64,000 nucleotides of DNA from positions 3,753,207 through 3,817,206 of the forward strand of contig PJRA01000005.1 of assembly GCA_016987375.1 (NCBI GenBank), written 5' to 3'. Positions 25,141 to 38,692 of this stretch are shown piece by piece. Position numbers and translations under genes: made by a program. A model generated the notes under the pieces. The model saw nothing but the letters and a program-made list of their open reading frames with translations, searched no databases and was not told the origin of the DNA. Numbering within the stretch: position 1 is the first letter of the stretch; every line of letters starts with the position of its first letter. The DNA is from Brachionus koreanus. Its lineage: Eukaryota > Rotifera > Eurotatoria > Ploima > Brachionidae.

Positions 25141-26880
25141 TTATTCAGGCCTTTGCTCAGTTGAACTGAAATTTTTTTGTCCTTCATTTATAAATGAATT
25201 TTCTGCAGAACAACAATTGCTAAACGATTGATCCCTATTAACTTGCAAGCAGCTTCTAGATGATTGCAAATTTGGCTTATAGTCTACTGTTAAATTGAAT
25301 TGAGCGTTTTTTCTATTTGTTTGAATATTTTCCGTCTTGCATGCGTACAATATGTTCATGAAAATAAAACCAAATTCTTGTCTAAATTTGGCTGGTCCAA
25401 AAACAATATAGAGCAAAAAATTAATACTAGAATTGCACATTATTAAGAAATTTGATAGATCGAGACAAATTGAAGCGAATGCGCTTTTATCAAACTCGAT
25501 AGTTGGGTAAATTGCATAGATTATTTTGGCGATAGCGGCAGGAAAATGACATACAAAAAAGATGGCAACTACACCAAATAGTGTGAGCGTCAATGCTCGT
25601 CCTCTATGTGAATTTTTGCTATGCTGTATATTCGAGCTCGATGACGGTTTGGTAAAGCTCAAGCTTGAAACAATGCTTGATTTTGGAGCTAATGTGCATC
25701 CAAGCGTTGTTTCTTTTAGCTCAGACTCGTTTTTAGAGGCCTCATCACAATTTGTATTGACTGAATTGTAGTCCTTAAGAATTTGACTTGGATCTCTTTT
25801 CAGTCTGTATTTTTTACATCGATTTTTAGATTTGAAATAGGCACGTAATAGAACTAAATTGAATATTAGAATGAGAATAAATGGAAATATATAAATGGCT
25901 ATCATGTAAAACCAGAGGTGAAATATTTGACGGAATAGACGCGTTTGACCAAAACTAGTAATTGTCGTAAAGACATACGTTTTGTGCTGAATTTCAATTG
26001 AACTTAGCTTTTTTTCAAACATTTGTGGTATCAAATAAACAGTGGCCATTACATACAACATCATAATTGTTAACTTAACTCTTTTTATTTTATTTCTGGT
26101 GGTCACTTGATTTTTCAGACAATCTGAATTTGATTCTAGATTAGATATTGATACATTTTTAAATGTTGAATGCTCTTTTGACCGAACCGAGCACCAACAT
26201 AAAGGAATAAAACAATTTTTTTTTGAATAAAATTTTAACTCATAGGTATTTTGTGTACAGTTGTTTTTTAGTTTAACATGACAAAGAAATGCTTGTGAAT
26301 GTTCAGAACTCTTGTTGTTTGAATCATTGAGCGCATATTTGCGTCTTTTAATTGAGCTAAAAAAATTAGATGGTTTGACAATAGATCGGCATCGGTGAAT
26401 GGAAAAGGCGCAAATAAGCCAAACACTCAGAGCCTGAAGAGTGGTTGCTATAGGATGCGTGTATACTGATATACTTAAGCAAAATTCTCGGTATTTGGTT
26501 AAGTTTATTTCCAAATATGGAGGTGGCATGTACTCGAGCATATTTAATATGGCGAATATACAACTGAACAAGTCACAAAAACTCAATGCTGTAAGATAAG
26601 CATAAAAACTGGAGAGTTTGTACTCGAATGAAAAATTTTGTCGAGACCTCGGATTAAACGAATATTTTCGGCCTCTTGTAAGACTTGGCATGAATAGAAT
26701 ATACAAACTTATAATGTTACCTAGTATGCCAAATACTGATATTACAACTCCTAGTGACCCGAAAACATGTCTCCAGATCTCTAGGTCCGAATTGTGACGA
26801 ACTTCGTAATATATTTGATGCTGCAAATAGTCATTTTGTATTTCAGTCACATTTAAGTGACTTGAATTTTTTGCATTCAT
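25141..26880 (-). CDS. Rhodopsin-class GPCR, FMRFamide-receptor-like
   Basis: An intronless 579-aa seven-transmembrane receptor. The N-terminus is short and carries two glycosylation sequons (NSS, NVT). TM1 contains GILGN, TM2 has LSFCD, and TM3 ends in the unusual FSIHRCRS in place of D/E-R-Y. An insertion of about 95 residues, rich in N, K, S and C, separates TM3 from TM4. TM4 is around VKLTIMMLYVMATVYLIP, TM5 contains YIFPFILILIFN, and a long third loop precedes TM6 (VCHFPAAIAKI). TM7 carries CNSSINFLLYIVF, the NSxxNxxLY variant typical of FMRFamide-type neuropeptide receptors, followed by a helix 8 (GPAKFRQEF) with nearby cysteines. Ligand identity is inference; myosuppressin/FMRFamide-type peptides are the closest guess. 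Confidence 0.85.
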   Translation of the reverse strand: MNAKNSSHLNVTEIQNDYLQHQIYYEVRHNSDLEIWRHVFGSLGVVISVFGILGNIISLYILFMPSLTRGRKYSFNPRSRQNFSFEYKLSSFYAYLTALSFCDLFSCIFAILNMLEYMPPPYLEINLTKYREFCLSISVYTHPIATTLQALSVWLICAFSIHRCRSIVKPSNFFSSIKRRKYALNDSNNKSSEHSQAFLCHVKLKNNCTQNTYELKFYSKKNCFIPLCWCSVRSKEHSTFKNVSISNLESNSDCLKNQVTTRNKIKRVKLTIMMLYVMATVYLIPQMFEKKLSSIEIQHKTYVFTTITSFGQTRLFRQIFHLWFYMIAIYIFPFILILIFNLVLLRAYFKSKNRCKKYRLKRDPSQILKDYNSVNTNCDEASKNESELKETTLGCTLAPKSSIVSSLSFTKPSSSSNIQHSKNSHRGRALTLTLFGVVAIFFVCHFPAAIAKIIYAIYPTIEFDKSAFASICLDLSNFLIMCNSSINFLLYIVFGPAKFRQEFGFIFMNILYACKTENIQTNRKNAQFNLTVDYKPNLQSSRSCLQVNRDQSFSNCCSAENSFINEGQKNFSSTEQRPE

Positions 26881-27160
26881 TACTAATTATCTAAAATTTG
26901 GCTATAAATCACCTTTTAAAATAAAATCTAGCTTTTATTAAAAAAATATTTATTTATGAAAAATCAAAGAAATAAATTAGAATTTTAGATTTATCAAATT
27001 TTGTGTTTTATTTATATGAAAAATTTTATGTTTTTTAACATTATTAAATTGTTAAATTTATTTTTTTGTTTTCTGCTCTGAACTAATGCTCCGTTAGATC
27101 AAAAAAAAAGTAAAATTTATAATCAAAATAAAAAAGAATAAAAAAGAAAATGTAGCAGAT
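26881..27160. other. Intergenic region upstream of GPCR
   Basis: AT-rich; probably the GPCR promoter on the minus strand. No element is recognisable. Confidence 0.4.
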
Positions 27161-27740
27161 AATTTTGAGTTAGCTGAGACTACTAATGAGCGCGATCTTG
27201 GTGTAATGGTGAACAACAAACTCAAATGGAATGATCAAATTGATAACTGCGTTAATAAAGCTAACAACATACTTGGTATGCTCAATAAAACGTTCGTGGA
27301 TGCTCAATCGTTTTTGCAGCTTTATAAAACATATGTTAGACCGCATCTAGTCAAAGAAGAGCAACGATCCACAAACAAGAAGCTTGAACTATGAGTCAAG
27401 ATTAGCTAACTTGAGATTAGAAACTCTAAAAGAAAGGCGAGAGCGTGGTGATCTTATCCAATTCTATAAAATCGACAAAAAGTACAATCATGTTAATTGG
27501 TACTACGATGCGAAACTCATGAGCTCAGTGNNNNNNNNNNNNNNNNNNNNNNNNNNNNNNNNNNNNNNNNNNNNNNNNNNNNNNNNNACCAATCAGTTCA
27601 AAAACAGATTGGACAAACTCGGTAGAAACAAAAAAAACGAAAAGTCTACTATAGCGTGATTACGTTAGTCTTCCTGCTTTGTCAGTTTAGTTAAACTAAA
27701 CCTGACCGTGAATATTAACTATTATTATTATTATTTAAAA
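27160..27740 (+). mobile_element. LINE 3' end (Jockey/CR1-like RT C-terminus) with TTA tail, containing assembly gap
   Basis: Plus-strand pieces of the C-terminal region of a non-LTR reverse transcriptase: ERDLGVMVNNKLKWNDQI, YKTYVRPHL, then in another frame ETLKERRERGDLIQFYKI and, after the gap, NQFKNRLDKLGRN with a stop at 27657-27659. A short 3' UTR ends in ATATTAACTATTATTATTATTATT at about 27711-27735, a (TTA)n tail. The sequence between YVRPHL and the next block is shortened, so this copy is defective. The bases 27531-27587 are unknown (57 N). Confidence 0.85.
27531..27587. other. Assembly gap (57 N)
   Basis: A run of 57 undetermined bases lies inside the LINE fragment. The flanking reading frame is consistent with a gap of roughly this size. 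Confidence 0.99.
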
Positions 27741-27759
27741 GAGAATAAAAATAGATAAA

Positions 27760-28340
27760 ATGAAATAAGGAGTAGATAGCATTGAAGGAGAGATATGCTG
27801 GGGATGGACTTAAAGACAATTCATAGCTTAAAACTGTGACTTAAAAACAAGTCTGTAGGGAGTTTGAGTTTATTCAAGAAAAGAAAAGTCTATAATAAAT
27901 CCAAAAAGAGACTTAAAGAGATTACCTTGTGTCCTATAACTTAGATCCCATTTTTCCTTAGACAAAATCTTAATCAAATTTAATACCTAGAAATTTAATT
28001 TACTATTGGCTTTCAATTTATTTCCATATAATTTAAGATCAAAATTAGAAGATTCTGTTTTTTGAGATGACGGCTAAACAGAAATTTTCATTTTCCATTT
28101 GAAAAGTCGTTTTTAAAATTCATCAAAATATTTTTCATATGTGAATACGCTAAACAATAAATGACTAATTACTGACCCTTGAAGGACATCTGCTGTAATT
28201 GTATATTCATCACTGTTTATCTAGTCAACAAGATAGTGTGGAATATTCATTTTAATAAGCATAGAAATTAGACCATCATGCCAGACTCGATCAAATGCTC
28301 AATTCTAACATTGATCTACTTAATTCTTAGACCAATTTAA
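27760..28340 (-). mobile_element. Second LINE RT remnant, minus strand
   Basis: On the minus strand, AFDRVWHDGLISMLIKMNIP (28240-28300) and VLQGSVISHLLF (about 28150-28190) are reverse transcriptase blocks. They are followed by a degraded thumb region with IIDFSF. It is the same family as the copy at 19861-21450. It lies tail-to-tail with the plus-strand LINE at 27160-27740. Confidence 0.75.
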
Positions 28341-31300
28341 AACCTAATTTTTATCATTTTTTAAATCTCCTTTAATACAAAAATATTATTAAACACAATA
28401 TTTTAAATTAAGTATGGATTTTAATTGAATTTTTATCTTAATTTTTAATTAAGGTTTAGTTTAAAAAGTCTTTATTCTAATCTGTTAAAAATAACCTCTT
28501 AATAAAAAAATTTAACATGAATATCAAAAATCTAAAAAAAAAGACAGTTTTTTTCCATTATATCATTGAATTTACATGCTAATAAAAAGGATAGATTTAC
28601 ATAATTTGTATTATACTCAATTATTCTTAGTAGTTTTTTTTTCGTTAATAATATGATATGTTTTATGATATATAAATTTTGTTAAATAAAATGAAAAAGT
28701 ATACACTTTTTTCAATTCAGTATTAAAATTTAGATAATACTTTTAGGAGATTAATCCTGGAAATTTTATTTTCTGATTGCATATTTGGTTTTAAACTATT
28801 ATTACAATTTTGATAAATAAATAAAAACTAAACAAATTTTTCAAGACCAAATTTTGATGTCAAATTTATTTTATTTGATTTGAATAATCCATTATTATTA
28901 ACTTTTTTTTTCGTTATTTATAAAAATTACTATGAATTAATAATTAGAAAATATTAAACTATGCTATTGTAAATGCAGTAAATTAAGATGAAAAATTCAA
29001 TTTAAATTGGATAATATTTGGAAAAGTCTTTTTTAAATTAAAATTTACAAATTTTCAAAAAAATTAAATACGTTCACTTTATATTAATAAAAAATTTATT
29101 CTTATTTTAACTTTAAAGCGAAATTTTTTTTAAATTTTAACTATAGGAAAAAATAATTTTTTTTTAAATTGAACAGCTTTTCTTAATCTGCAGTCATTTA
29201 TAATGATAAAACTAAAGTTTATGGGAGAAGATTCAAATTCATTTGTAATAGTAAATCTGATTATATAGTCTGATCGAAATTAAAAATTATGATTTTATTG
29301 TCTGAATAATTGAATGAATGATAACAATCTTAAATTTGAGACATTACAGATGTTATTTTATTCAGCATTTGATTAAATAATAATTATTTTTTATTATAAA
29401 ATGATAAAAATTTTTTACAAATGATTTTCAATATTGAAAAACAGATGGAGAATAATTTAAATATTGACAATTAAAACAATTTCCAAACAATAAAAAAAAA
29501 TGAATTACGATTAATTAAGATTGAAAAAAGTGTATCCATTTAAAAAAAATTCTAAAAATTAACTAAAAAATCAAATAGCATAAAAATCTGTAATTACTGT
29601 AATTAATCTTGAACGAATTCTTTCTTTTTCTCATGTTTGAATGAGCAAAAAAATTTGATTCAGATAGGATTTTTTAGAAATTTATATTAGAAATTATACT
29701 ATTTGAGTTATTATATTTGTGCCACAAATTACCAGAGGTAATAAACATGATTGATAGAGCTCAACTTGCAATAAAGTAAAATGAAAAACTCCGAACTCAT
29801 TTTTTTTCATGATTCCATAAATTGGATTAATTAAAAGTTTCGTGTCGAACGAAATCATTATTTTTAAAATTTCTTTTCATAAAAATGAAAATAGCTGTAA
29901 TTTTTCCAATTTCTTTTGACTAAGCTTATTTTTATAACTATTACTATAATTTCTCTTAATTAACTTCATCGCACAAACAATCTAAATACAAAATTAAAAT
30001 ATTCAAGTGTTAAATATTTCTGCTGATTATTAATATAAAAAAAAAAAACTTGGACTAATTTATTTGAAAAATGAAGTCTTTATGCAATATTTGTGAAGGA
30101 AAATGATCGCTTAAAACAGTTAATTTTTTATTTAATCCTTTATAGACAAAGTGCATCTTGGCTCCGTAAAATTGATTGAAAACTGAGAAGGATTATTAAA
30201 CTGAAAAAAAATTGTTTAAGGATTATTCAAATCGATTTATTTGTGTCTACCATTCTTAATGTTGACGAGTTGAGTATATAAGCACATTTTAGAAAATATA
30301 TTTACGGTGAATACTTGATTTATTCTTCATTTTAACAAGCAAAAATTTTGTACAATATATCCAATTAATTTGTTTTTATAATTACTGAGTTTTATTTTAA
30401 TAGACAATTATGCTATTTAAGTAAATTTTCTAAAGAAATAGTCTTTTTTTTTTATAATAAAAATCTAAGATATTTTCTGCTTCATTATGGTGACCAGCTA
30501 AAGTCTTCTTAAGAAGCTTTATTCAATTATAAAGGAATAATCTCTTGATACTCAGTGATAATACTAAGCTAATTGAATCTAAAATTCAAATTTTCTTGAG
30601 AAATTTCCGATGAATTGATTATTTATTTTTTTATTTTCTGTCTATTTCAAAATGAGATACTTAAATAGACTTGAGTCTCATTTTTTTCATTTAATTATCC
30701 AACCACTTTAAAGTGATTAATTAAAACTCTTTTAGATTAATTAATTTAAAAAACAATTGTGCTGTGTTTTCTCTTTGATTCTTTATTATTGTATTTTTGT
30801 TTTATATATAAACATTGAGAAAAAGAATAAGTTCTTAATTTGAAAGAAAGCAAATGAGGCAATTTGATTGAATAAGGCACAATCGAAGAGAAATACTATG
30901 AAGAATGAAAAATTGAGACACGAATAAGTTTTTTTAGTGTTTTTTTATAAAATTACACAATTAAACTGTCATATATGTTTCTTTCATATGTCTGTCATTG
31001 TTTATATTACAATGTTTTAACGAATATAAATATAATATGACATAATTCATCTTGATCTTTAAGGAGAAAACCTTATAATCCTTATTTAATTTTATTTTAT
31101 TTATATCAGACTTCAATAAGTCATTAAAAAGAGTAATATAAAAATAATTTTACATTTTTAAATTTTTAAAAATTAGATTTTTTGTTCAATAATTTTAAAA
31201 TTTAAAAAATTTTTTTGCTTACCAAATAATTTGAGAAAGTTTTTTAATTTTCTGAAAAATTGCTCAAAAAATATAGAAATATGAAAATTTATGAATGTAA

Positions 31301-34300
31301 AATTATTTTCATATTGCCTATAAAAGACTTTGACTTATGGATTAAATGATTGATTTTTAAAGAATATTCAATCAATATAATAAATTGTTTTTTTTTTTAA
31401 ATTAAAAAATAAAGTACTTTAAATTTTTTTTTATTAAATAAAAATATTAACTTAAAATAACTTTAAATTAAAAATGTTTAGTTTTTATTTAAATCTTTAA
31501 AAAAATCTAAACTACACCTCCAAAAGTGTTGAAATTTTTAAATTTTATCACTTTTAATCAACTCTCATTTAGATGTTTTGCTTATATTATTTTTACTTAT
31601 AATTATAATATAATTTCCTTTAAAAATTTCAATATTCAATATTTATATACTCTAATACATTTTGTTCATATTATTCATGAGTATATTTCAGTTTATTTAT
31701 ATTATAGTTTTTCACACTTAACTGGAAATTGAGAGAGAAGAAATAATAGAAGATTACGAGATTAATCATTACTCTTAGAGAGTAAGAATGTTAAACTTTT
31801 CTCAAAGTCCCGAACAGTTCGAGTTAAGTTTGGGACACTGTATTCATTTAAAACCATATAATTTATAAATATTCAAATTTTACTATAAAATAATCAATAT
31901 AATTAATATAATTTTTGCTCTAAAATTTGGCGTCTGGTTTTTGGTATATAAGAAAACCAAATCCGTTGCTTCAAAGACTAAAGGGTTCTGTCGAACCTTT
32001 TGGGTTACGGCTCTTGCTTTAAAATTCAAGGAATTTTTGACAATAAATTAAATTGAATTTTTTAATTTCTATTATATAATCAATCCTAAACTATATAAAA
32101 GAATTGAACGAGATACAAGACAAAAACACATTAATGCTATTAATGTTAAAAATGTACATTAATTAGAAGATTGTTTTTGTGGTATATTGAATTTTATGAT
32201 CTAATTAAAATTATCATACTAAAAAGGATTAAAATACTTTTAAAATATTTTCCGAGTAGAAAATTATTGTAGAAACATATTTCCAAATTAAGCATTCAAT
32301 TATTAACTTAATTTATTATGTGTGTAAGTTTCTACAAAAAATTTCTGAATGCACAATATTTAATATGGTTTTACATCTTATGAAAATATTTCTCTTTATT
32401 AAAATTTTTCAATTAAAAATGTACCTAATTTTGTTTAAATTTTTTTCTAAGAAAATTAGGACTTTCGAAAGCTATTAAAATTTTATTTTATTTATATTTA
32501 TAATTTTCCTAAAAATATAAAATTAAAAATAATAAACTTTATGAAATTTTAGTTTCGATTAAAATCTGTATGAAAAATAATCAAGTTTACAATCAAATAA
32601 GTTTTAAATGATTTATTCTTTTAAAATTCATTTTTCAGTTTTATTAATATAGTATTTACAGACTGCCATAATAGTGTTAATAGATCTATAGTTCAAGTGA
32701 ATTGAAATTTAAATTCCGTTTTCCTTTGCTTTAGGCTACCAACATAAATCGGAAATGCATTTTTTCCATTATTTTGAAAAATTTTTATAATCGAAAACAA
32801 AAAAAGCTGTTTTAAGCTTTGCTTTTTGTCTCTTATTATTTTAGCCTTTAACTATCCAAAATAAAACCAATAACTCTAAATTTGAAACGAAACAAAATAC
32901 TGTTTGAAAAATTAAAAATATTCGATTTAAATTTAAGGAAATATTTTTAAAAAATGTATTATTTAGTTATTGATTAAAAGAGAAAATGATATTAAGCAAA
33001 CATTGGTTTTTGCTTTCAAAGCATTTTGATATTTTGTTTTTAAATAGTTTGAAATCGTTTAAAATAAATTTCTCAGATAGCAACAAAAAATTTTTTGGGA
33101 TAAATAAACTATTAAAAAATTTTTAAATTTCTTCAATATCTACTATAATAAAATGATTTTTTAACATAAAATAATTTAAAAGCTTCTCGCATTTCTGATA
33201 AAATTTAAAAAATAAAATAAAACCATGCAATTTTAGAAACTAATCAGCGTTGTGTTTAATTCAAACAATTCTTTTTGAATTTTTTTTATAAAATGTATTC
33301 CAATGACTTAAAAATCGTGTTACAACACCCTTAAATTCTATTTAGTTCAAATTTTAATTTAGAATGTGAAAGTAAAGATTATGATTTTTTGAATGACAAT
33401 TTGACATTTTCATGTTTGAGTTTAAAATACAATAAAGTTTTAAATTCATTGTTTATTCTTTCAAAATTAGTCGTTTTGTGACTGACGTATGTGGAAATAA
33501 TAAGATGTGAATAAAAGAGAGACTCATGCGTAAATTTTTTTTTCAAAAAAAATTATAAAATTTTGTTTTACTTAAAAACATTTGGAATTTGGAATAGCCG
33601 GCCTGGTATTTGATATCTCTAGTACTATTGTACTTTCTAAACTAAATTTTCATGCTTAAAAACGTGCTATTCTACCTAATTAAATTTTCTTTTTCAGTAC
33701 GTAGACTTTTTTTTTAATAAATATTTTATTTATGAATATGCTCAAATCAAAATAAAAAGTACATGCTATCAAGCTTATTGAGAGTAATGAAATGTTAAAA
33801 ATTATATTCAGCGAAAAAAATTAGCTACTTTAAAATTCGGCTCATTGTAAATATTCAAAATAAAAGTTATCTTTATAAAATGAACTTGAAATCAATTATC
33901 AAAACATTTAATCTGATTTAAATGAAAGGTTCAATTAATCTCCAATTGGTGTTTTGAACTAGATAAAGTCTGAATAAAATAGGAGATAAATATATGTAAG
34001 CTGAACAAAAATTAAACTATTTTGATAAACTTTCATCAAGACAGCTATGTATACTTGATATACTCATTGGAAATAAGCAACTTTAATTTATGTAAAATAA
34101 AATTAGCGCTTACTGCATTTGCTTACCAGAAAACCTTGTCTTGTTTATATCGATGAATTAAGAAGTTTAAATGTTTAAAAATCTATATAATATAGGGTTA
34201 AACATTTGATCAATTATGTAATAATTGTTACGAAACAAACCTAATGTTGATTATAATTAAAATAGAGAGTATTTTGGGAACGCTTGTAAGCAAAATAGTA

Positions 34301-37300
34301 CTGTGATTAAATTTTGGTAGTTATATATTCAGAGGCTCAATTTTTCAACTTAGAGCCATTTAAAATGAAAATAATTTTGAATTTATTTAAACAAAAAAAA
34401 CATCTACTTATTTGTAGAATCAGACTTAGATTTTGCATCTTCAAGATTCTCTCCTGTTAAAATACAGCTTTTAATTTTTGATTTCCTCAATAATTTGAAA
34501 AAATGAGTAAAAAAGCTGTCGCTGAAAATAAATTACGTCATTTAATTTATATGAATTTTTTTAATAACAAAAATTAAGAGAATTTAGACTTAAATTCGTA
34601 TTATTTTTTCCTAAATTATTTCAATTTATTTTTTTATCAAGTTCTTTTTAAAAGATATTAATACAAGATGGAAAAATATGGTGATCTCATAATCTTTAAA
34701 AAAAACAAAAAGGAGTTAAACAAAATTAATTATTCTTCTATCTCCTTAAAAGAAAATTTAAAAGAGGATTAACAGTTAAATTATCTGTGTCATAGTTAAA
34801 AGCAGATTCAGATTTTGTAAGAAGAAAACTAATCTGTAGGATTCTTTAATGTAAATAGCTATAAAAATTAAAGAGAAAGAGAGAGAGTTTTTAAATCTTA
34901 CAGGAATTAAGCTAAAACGATTTTCGTAAAAAAAGAAAAGAAGGAAAAAATTAATTTTTTAATTATCGCTTAATTAATGACTCATTCAACGCTTGAATTA
35001 AAAACTTCATGCAAATTCTAAAAAAGAATAATTTTTGAAAGCTGTTTAATTACATGAAAGTTCAATTTTTTTGAAAAAAAATATCACGCCGAAATAATTG
35101 CAAGTTCTTAATAATGTACTCGAATTAAAGTATCATCAGAAATAAAGATAAAGCAGTAATAATTGATCTATCTTGATTTGTTTCATTAAATAAATAATTT
35201 ATTTTAAAATTCACTAGATTTATGAAAAAGAGAAAATTTTGATTAAAATCAAACAAACAATGTTAAAATGCAATTAAAAAAGATATTTGTGAGCAATTTT
35301 TTTGATTTAATGTATTTTGGCTCGAAAGAATTAAAATTAAATGAAGAAATTAATCAATTTTGGTTGTTTTAAAAAAGCTTAGATTTTTTTTTGTTGAAAA
35401 AATTGATGTGTTTTTCCGGTAATTTGGCCTTTAGCTGCCTTAATTTATTAAAAGCACATCAGTAAATCTAATAAAAACAAAAATATCAGCAAAATTTAAA
35501 AATTCACTAAGTCATCTTTTGAATTTTGTCGTTTGATCACATTAATCTCTTGCTGTTACTCTAATAAATTAATTACTTATTAGATTGAATTTGATTCACT
35601 GTAATGTATAAAACATAGATTCAATTTTGCCTTTGGTTCTAACTTCATTAAATAAATGCTAATAATCTATTTGGTATTAAATATTTTTAATATTCTTCTT
35701 GATTTTACTAACAACAATATTAGATAATTCATACAATAAAATAATTACAATCGAAAAAGTCTTTTATTATTTAAAAAATCCGGCAAACATTTTGATTAAG
35801 TGAACAAAATAAAGATCGCTGTGGGTTTATTCAAGATTCTCGTACATAACTTTTATGATTAATTTAAATTCCAAAAATTTGTCATATCTAATAAAATTAA
35901 CTTGTATTATTAAGACATAGAAAGAAACAGGAAGCTCATTGATAAGTGTTTTAAGAGTGTTTTTTCAAAATTACAAGTTATTTGATTAAGTAAATTAATC
36001 AAAATTTTCAAAAAATCAATAAATTTCCATTAATTAACTTAAAGATTCGAAAAGCTAAAAAAATATTATGATTTTTTAATTTTTATAAATCAAATTTTTA
36101 TTATGCTTAAATTTATTTAGAAAAATCTAACCGCATTTAATAGCTTATTAAAAAAGAAGTTTTTGTCCTAAGGCATTTTTATTTTATTAAATTAAAGAAA
36201 ACTCTTAAATTCGTCTAAAATCTTTTTTAAAGTTTTGTTGATTTTTTGCGTTTTTTAAATTTGATATTATACAATTTTGAAACTAGAATTTGATTAACCA
36301 AATTTAATCGGCCTTTTTTTTGTTATTAATATAAATAATTTTAAATTAAAATAAAATGATAGAGTCTTTTTTATTAAATATATTTTAATGAATTCAATAA
36401 GAAGTCAATTGATAGAAATTCAACAGATTAAATATTGAGAATCGAATTTAAAAAGGAAATTGATTAAAACTAATGCTGATTTTAGGGGTTTTATCTATTA
36501 TTTTTATTCCTTAAACATAATTTGAAAATATTTTAGCTTTAAAACAAAAGAATGCAGATTTTTTACAGTCTAATTATTAAATAATTTGTTATCCAACGCA
36601 GATAAGAAAAATGATGGTAGAAAAAAAAACTTTTCTTATAATGTAAGATTTAAAAAATAGAAAAATTTAATGTTTAATAAAGTTATAAATCAATTAGAGT
36701 TTCTTATGTTAATTTTTTTATCATTGCTTACAAGCGGACTGGTCATGGTATTAGAATAGCAACTTTTTTTGATGCTTTTCTTTAATTTAAAATTTATTTA
36801 CAGTTAGTGGTAGTATTTGTAGTAATGTTTACTATATATTAAGTGAAATAAATTATTTAAAATATGATTTATGACTTTTTAAGAAAAATCTTGAAAAAGT
36901 AAATGAAAATGGGTAAAATTTTTTTATTTTCTTTAATATTTAAAAGAAAATGAAAAATATTATTTCTCATAGCTTTTTACTTTAACAAATAAGCAAAGTT
37001 GAACAAAAATGCTAAAGCATAAATTCTTGATGATTGCTGTTAAAAAAAAATTTTTTAGAGTCTTTATTTTGAAAATTATAAAAGGTTTTTTTAATCATCT
37101 AAATAGAATTCTTGATGCAAAATAGACCTAAGTAAGTACTCAAAAAAATGTTGAATGTTTCTAATCAGCTTCCTTCTAATATCTGATTGAATCAAAGCAT
37201 CAAATTTAAAGGGTTGGTTAGTTTTAAAAACTGCTTATGTAAAATATGAAAATTATGAAGCAAAACCTAACAATCTTATTAATCAATTAAAACAGATATG

Positions 37301-38025
37301 AACTCTCGATCCTAAGGAATATTTTATTTTCATTTTGGTATTTTAAAAATCTTAGAAGAATATTAATATCTTAGTTACTCAAAAATAATGTCTGAAATCT
37401 TAATAGAACAAACAATTGATCATAAAAACAAATATCAATTAACAAAAAGAGAAGTTTTATTTAAAATAAATTTTAAAATATATCCAATATTAAAACTAAA
37501 GAATATTTTAAGTGATAATTGAAATTGTTCATTATATATGCTTCAAATATTAATTTGGAAATAGAATTTTAAGAAAAAGCGAAATCTGACTAAAAATTTT
37601 TGTTTTCAAAATTTTGTAAATTTAATTATCAAAGGACTGGGATACTTTAATTGATTGATGACATAAGAAAACTCCTGAACCGCAATTAATCTTCATTTAT
37701 TTTTTAATAAAAATTATTTTGATATAATCTGAAAAATAAAATTTTAATTGCAAATAAGTTTAGTTTAGCAAAAAATGATGTTATCCATTCATTCAACTAG
37801 TTGAAATTATTATAGTTACTCTAATTTTTTTTCTCTTATTTTTTTTTTACTTTACATCGCCTTAAAGACGTTAATTAGATGAATGAACTAGTATAAATTA
37901 GATAATTTAGAAATATTAATTAAAATATAAGAAAATAAAATAAAAAATTTTTTATCAATTTTATTCAATCTTAAACATTTAAAACTAAAATTATCAAACT
38001 AAAGACTGTTCAAAAGTCAAATTAT
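28340..38025. other. About 9.7 kb AT-rich gene-poor tract
   Basis: I see no conserved protein, RNA gene or intact mobile element. There are long A/T runs and short purine tracts (for example GAGAAAGAGAGAGAG at 34872-34887). A 68-codon frame at 31526 is built from A/T-rich codons and is not convincing. Two places carry slightly GC-richer sequence: 31790-32035, with a GGTATATAAG motif at 31941, and 33590-33640. One candidate terminal exon on the minus strand is listed separately. Confidence 0.4.
34404..34521 (-). CDS. Possible terminal exon of an unrecognised gene
   Basis: On the minus strand a TTTATTTTCAG acceptor at 34522 is followed by 38 open codons and a TAG (34404-34406). The C-terminal part, TGENLEDAKSKSDSTNK, has coding-like composition, unlike the surrounding A/T-driven codons. 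No homologue is recognised. A possible upstream coding exon (ATG at 36747 reading MTSPL up to a GTAAGC donor) exists, but linking exons were not found. Chance is a realistic alternative. Confidence 0.2.
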
Positions 38026-38300
38026 ATGATTTTTGAAAAAAGTACAAAATCCAAAAACAATTTAGACCTTAAAATTTACAATAACAACTTGAATCGTATG
38101 GAAAAAGTTAAGCTCTTAGGCACCACAAAACTTACATCTAGTCCAATGATAGAGGCTGTAAAAAAACGTTCCAATTCAAACATTAACATAATAAAATATC
38201 TATCAAATAAAAACTGGGCTCTGAAACCCAAAACATCATAAAATCTATACATACTAGTTATTAAATAATATAATTTTCTTTATTTATTTATTCTAACAAG
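38026..38300 (+). mobile_element. LINE RT fragment, plus strand
   Basis: A 71-codon frame with DLKIYNNNLNRMEKVKLLG, a deletion, then KKRSNSNINIIKYLSNKNWAL followed by a TAA. This is the late RT region of the same LINE family as 10646-12060 (which has NKKWVL in the equivalent place) and 27760-28340. It is short and non-functional. The sequence to about 38640 contains another coding-like piece (AYFQKTLGSSGAFDHSL at 38359) of unknown origin. Confidence 0.65.
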
Positions 38301-38692
38301 CACTGTTATCTTCATATCATCTTGTATTGCATAAAAATTGAGCCTTTTTACATTAGCATATTTTCAAAAAACATTAGGAAGTTCAGGTGCATTTGACCAT
38401 TCCTTAACGATCATAAATCCAGATCACGTTTACAGCATGCCTAACGCTCAAAGATTTATCAAATCTTAGTTTTAAAACAAATGAACAATCTTTGACTAAA
38501 TCAAAACTATTGTAAATAGGAAATTCAAAACACCTGCCTCACAAGCTAACCTTATAGTCTTTGTCGTTTATGCAACATAATAGATTAGGAGTAGATTAGG
38601 ATCAACAAAATAACAAAATTCCCAATATGGACCCCTTGAGAATATTTTTTACTCATGGTCTTCATTAACTCAGCCATTAAACTTTTTTTTTA

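Noticed and set aside
31526..31732. 68-codon frame in the AT-rich tract
   Set aside because: Dominated by F, I, Y, L and N from A/T codons, with no splice or family evidence.
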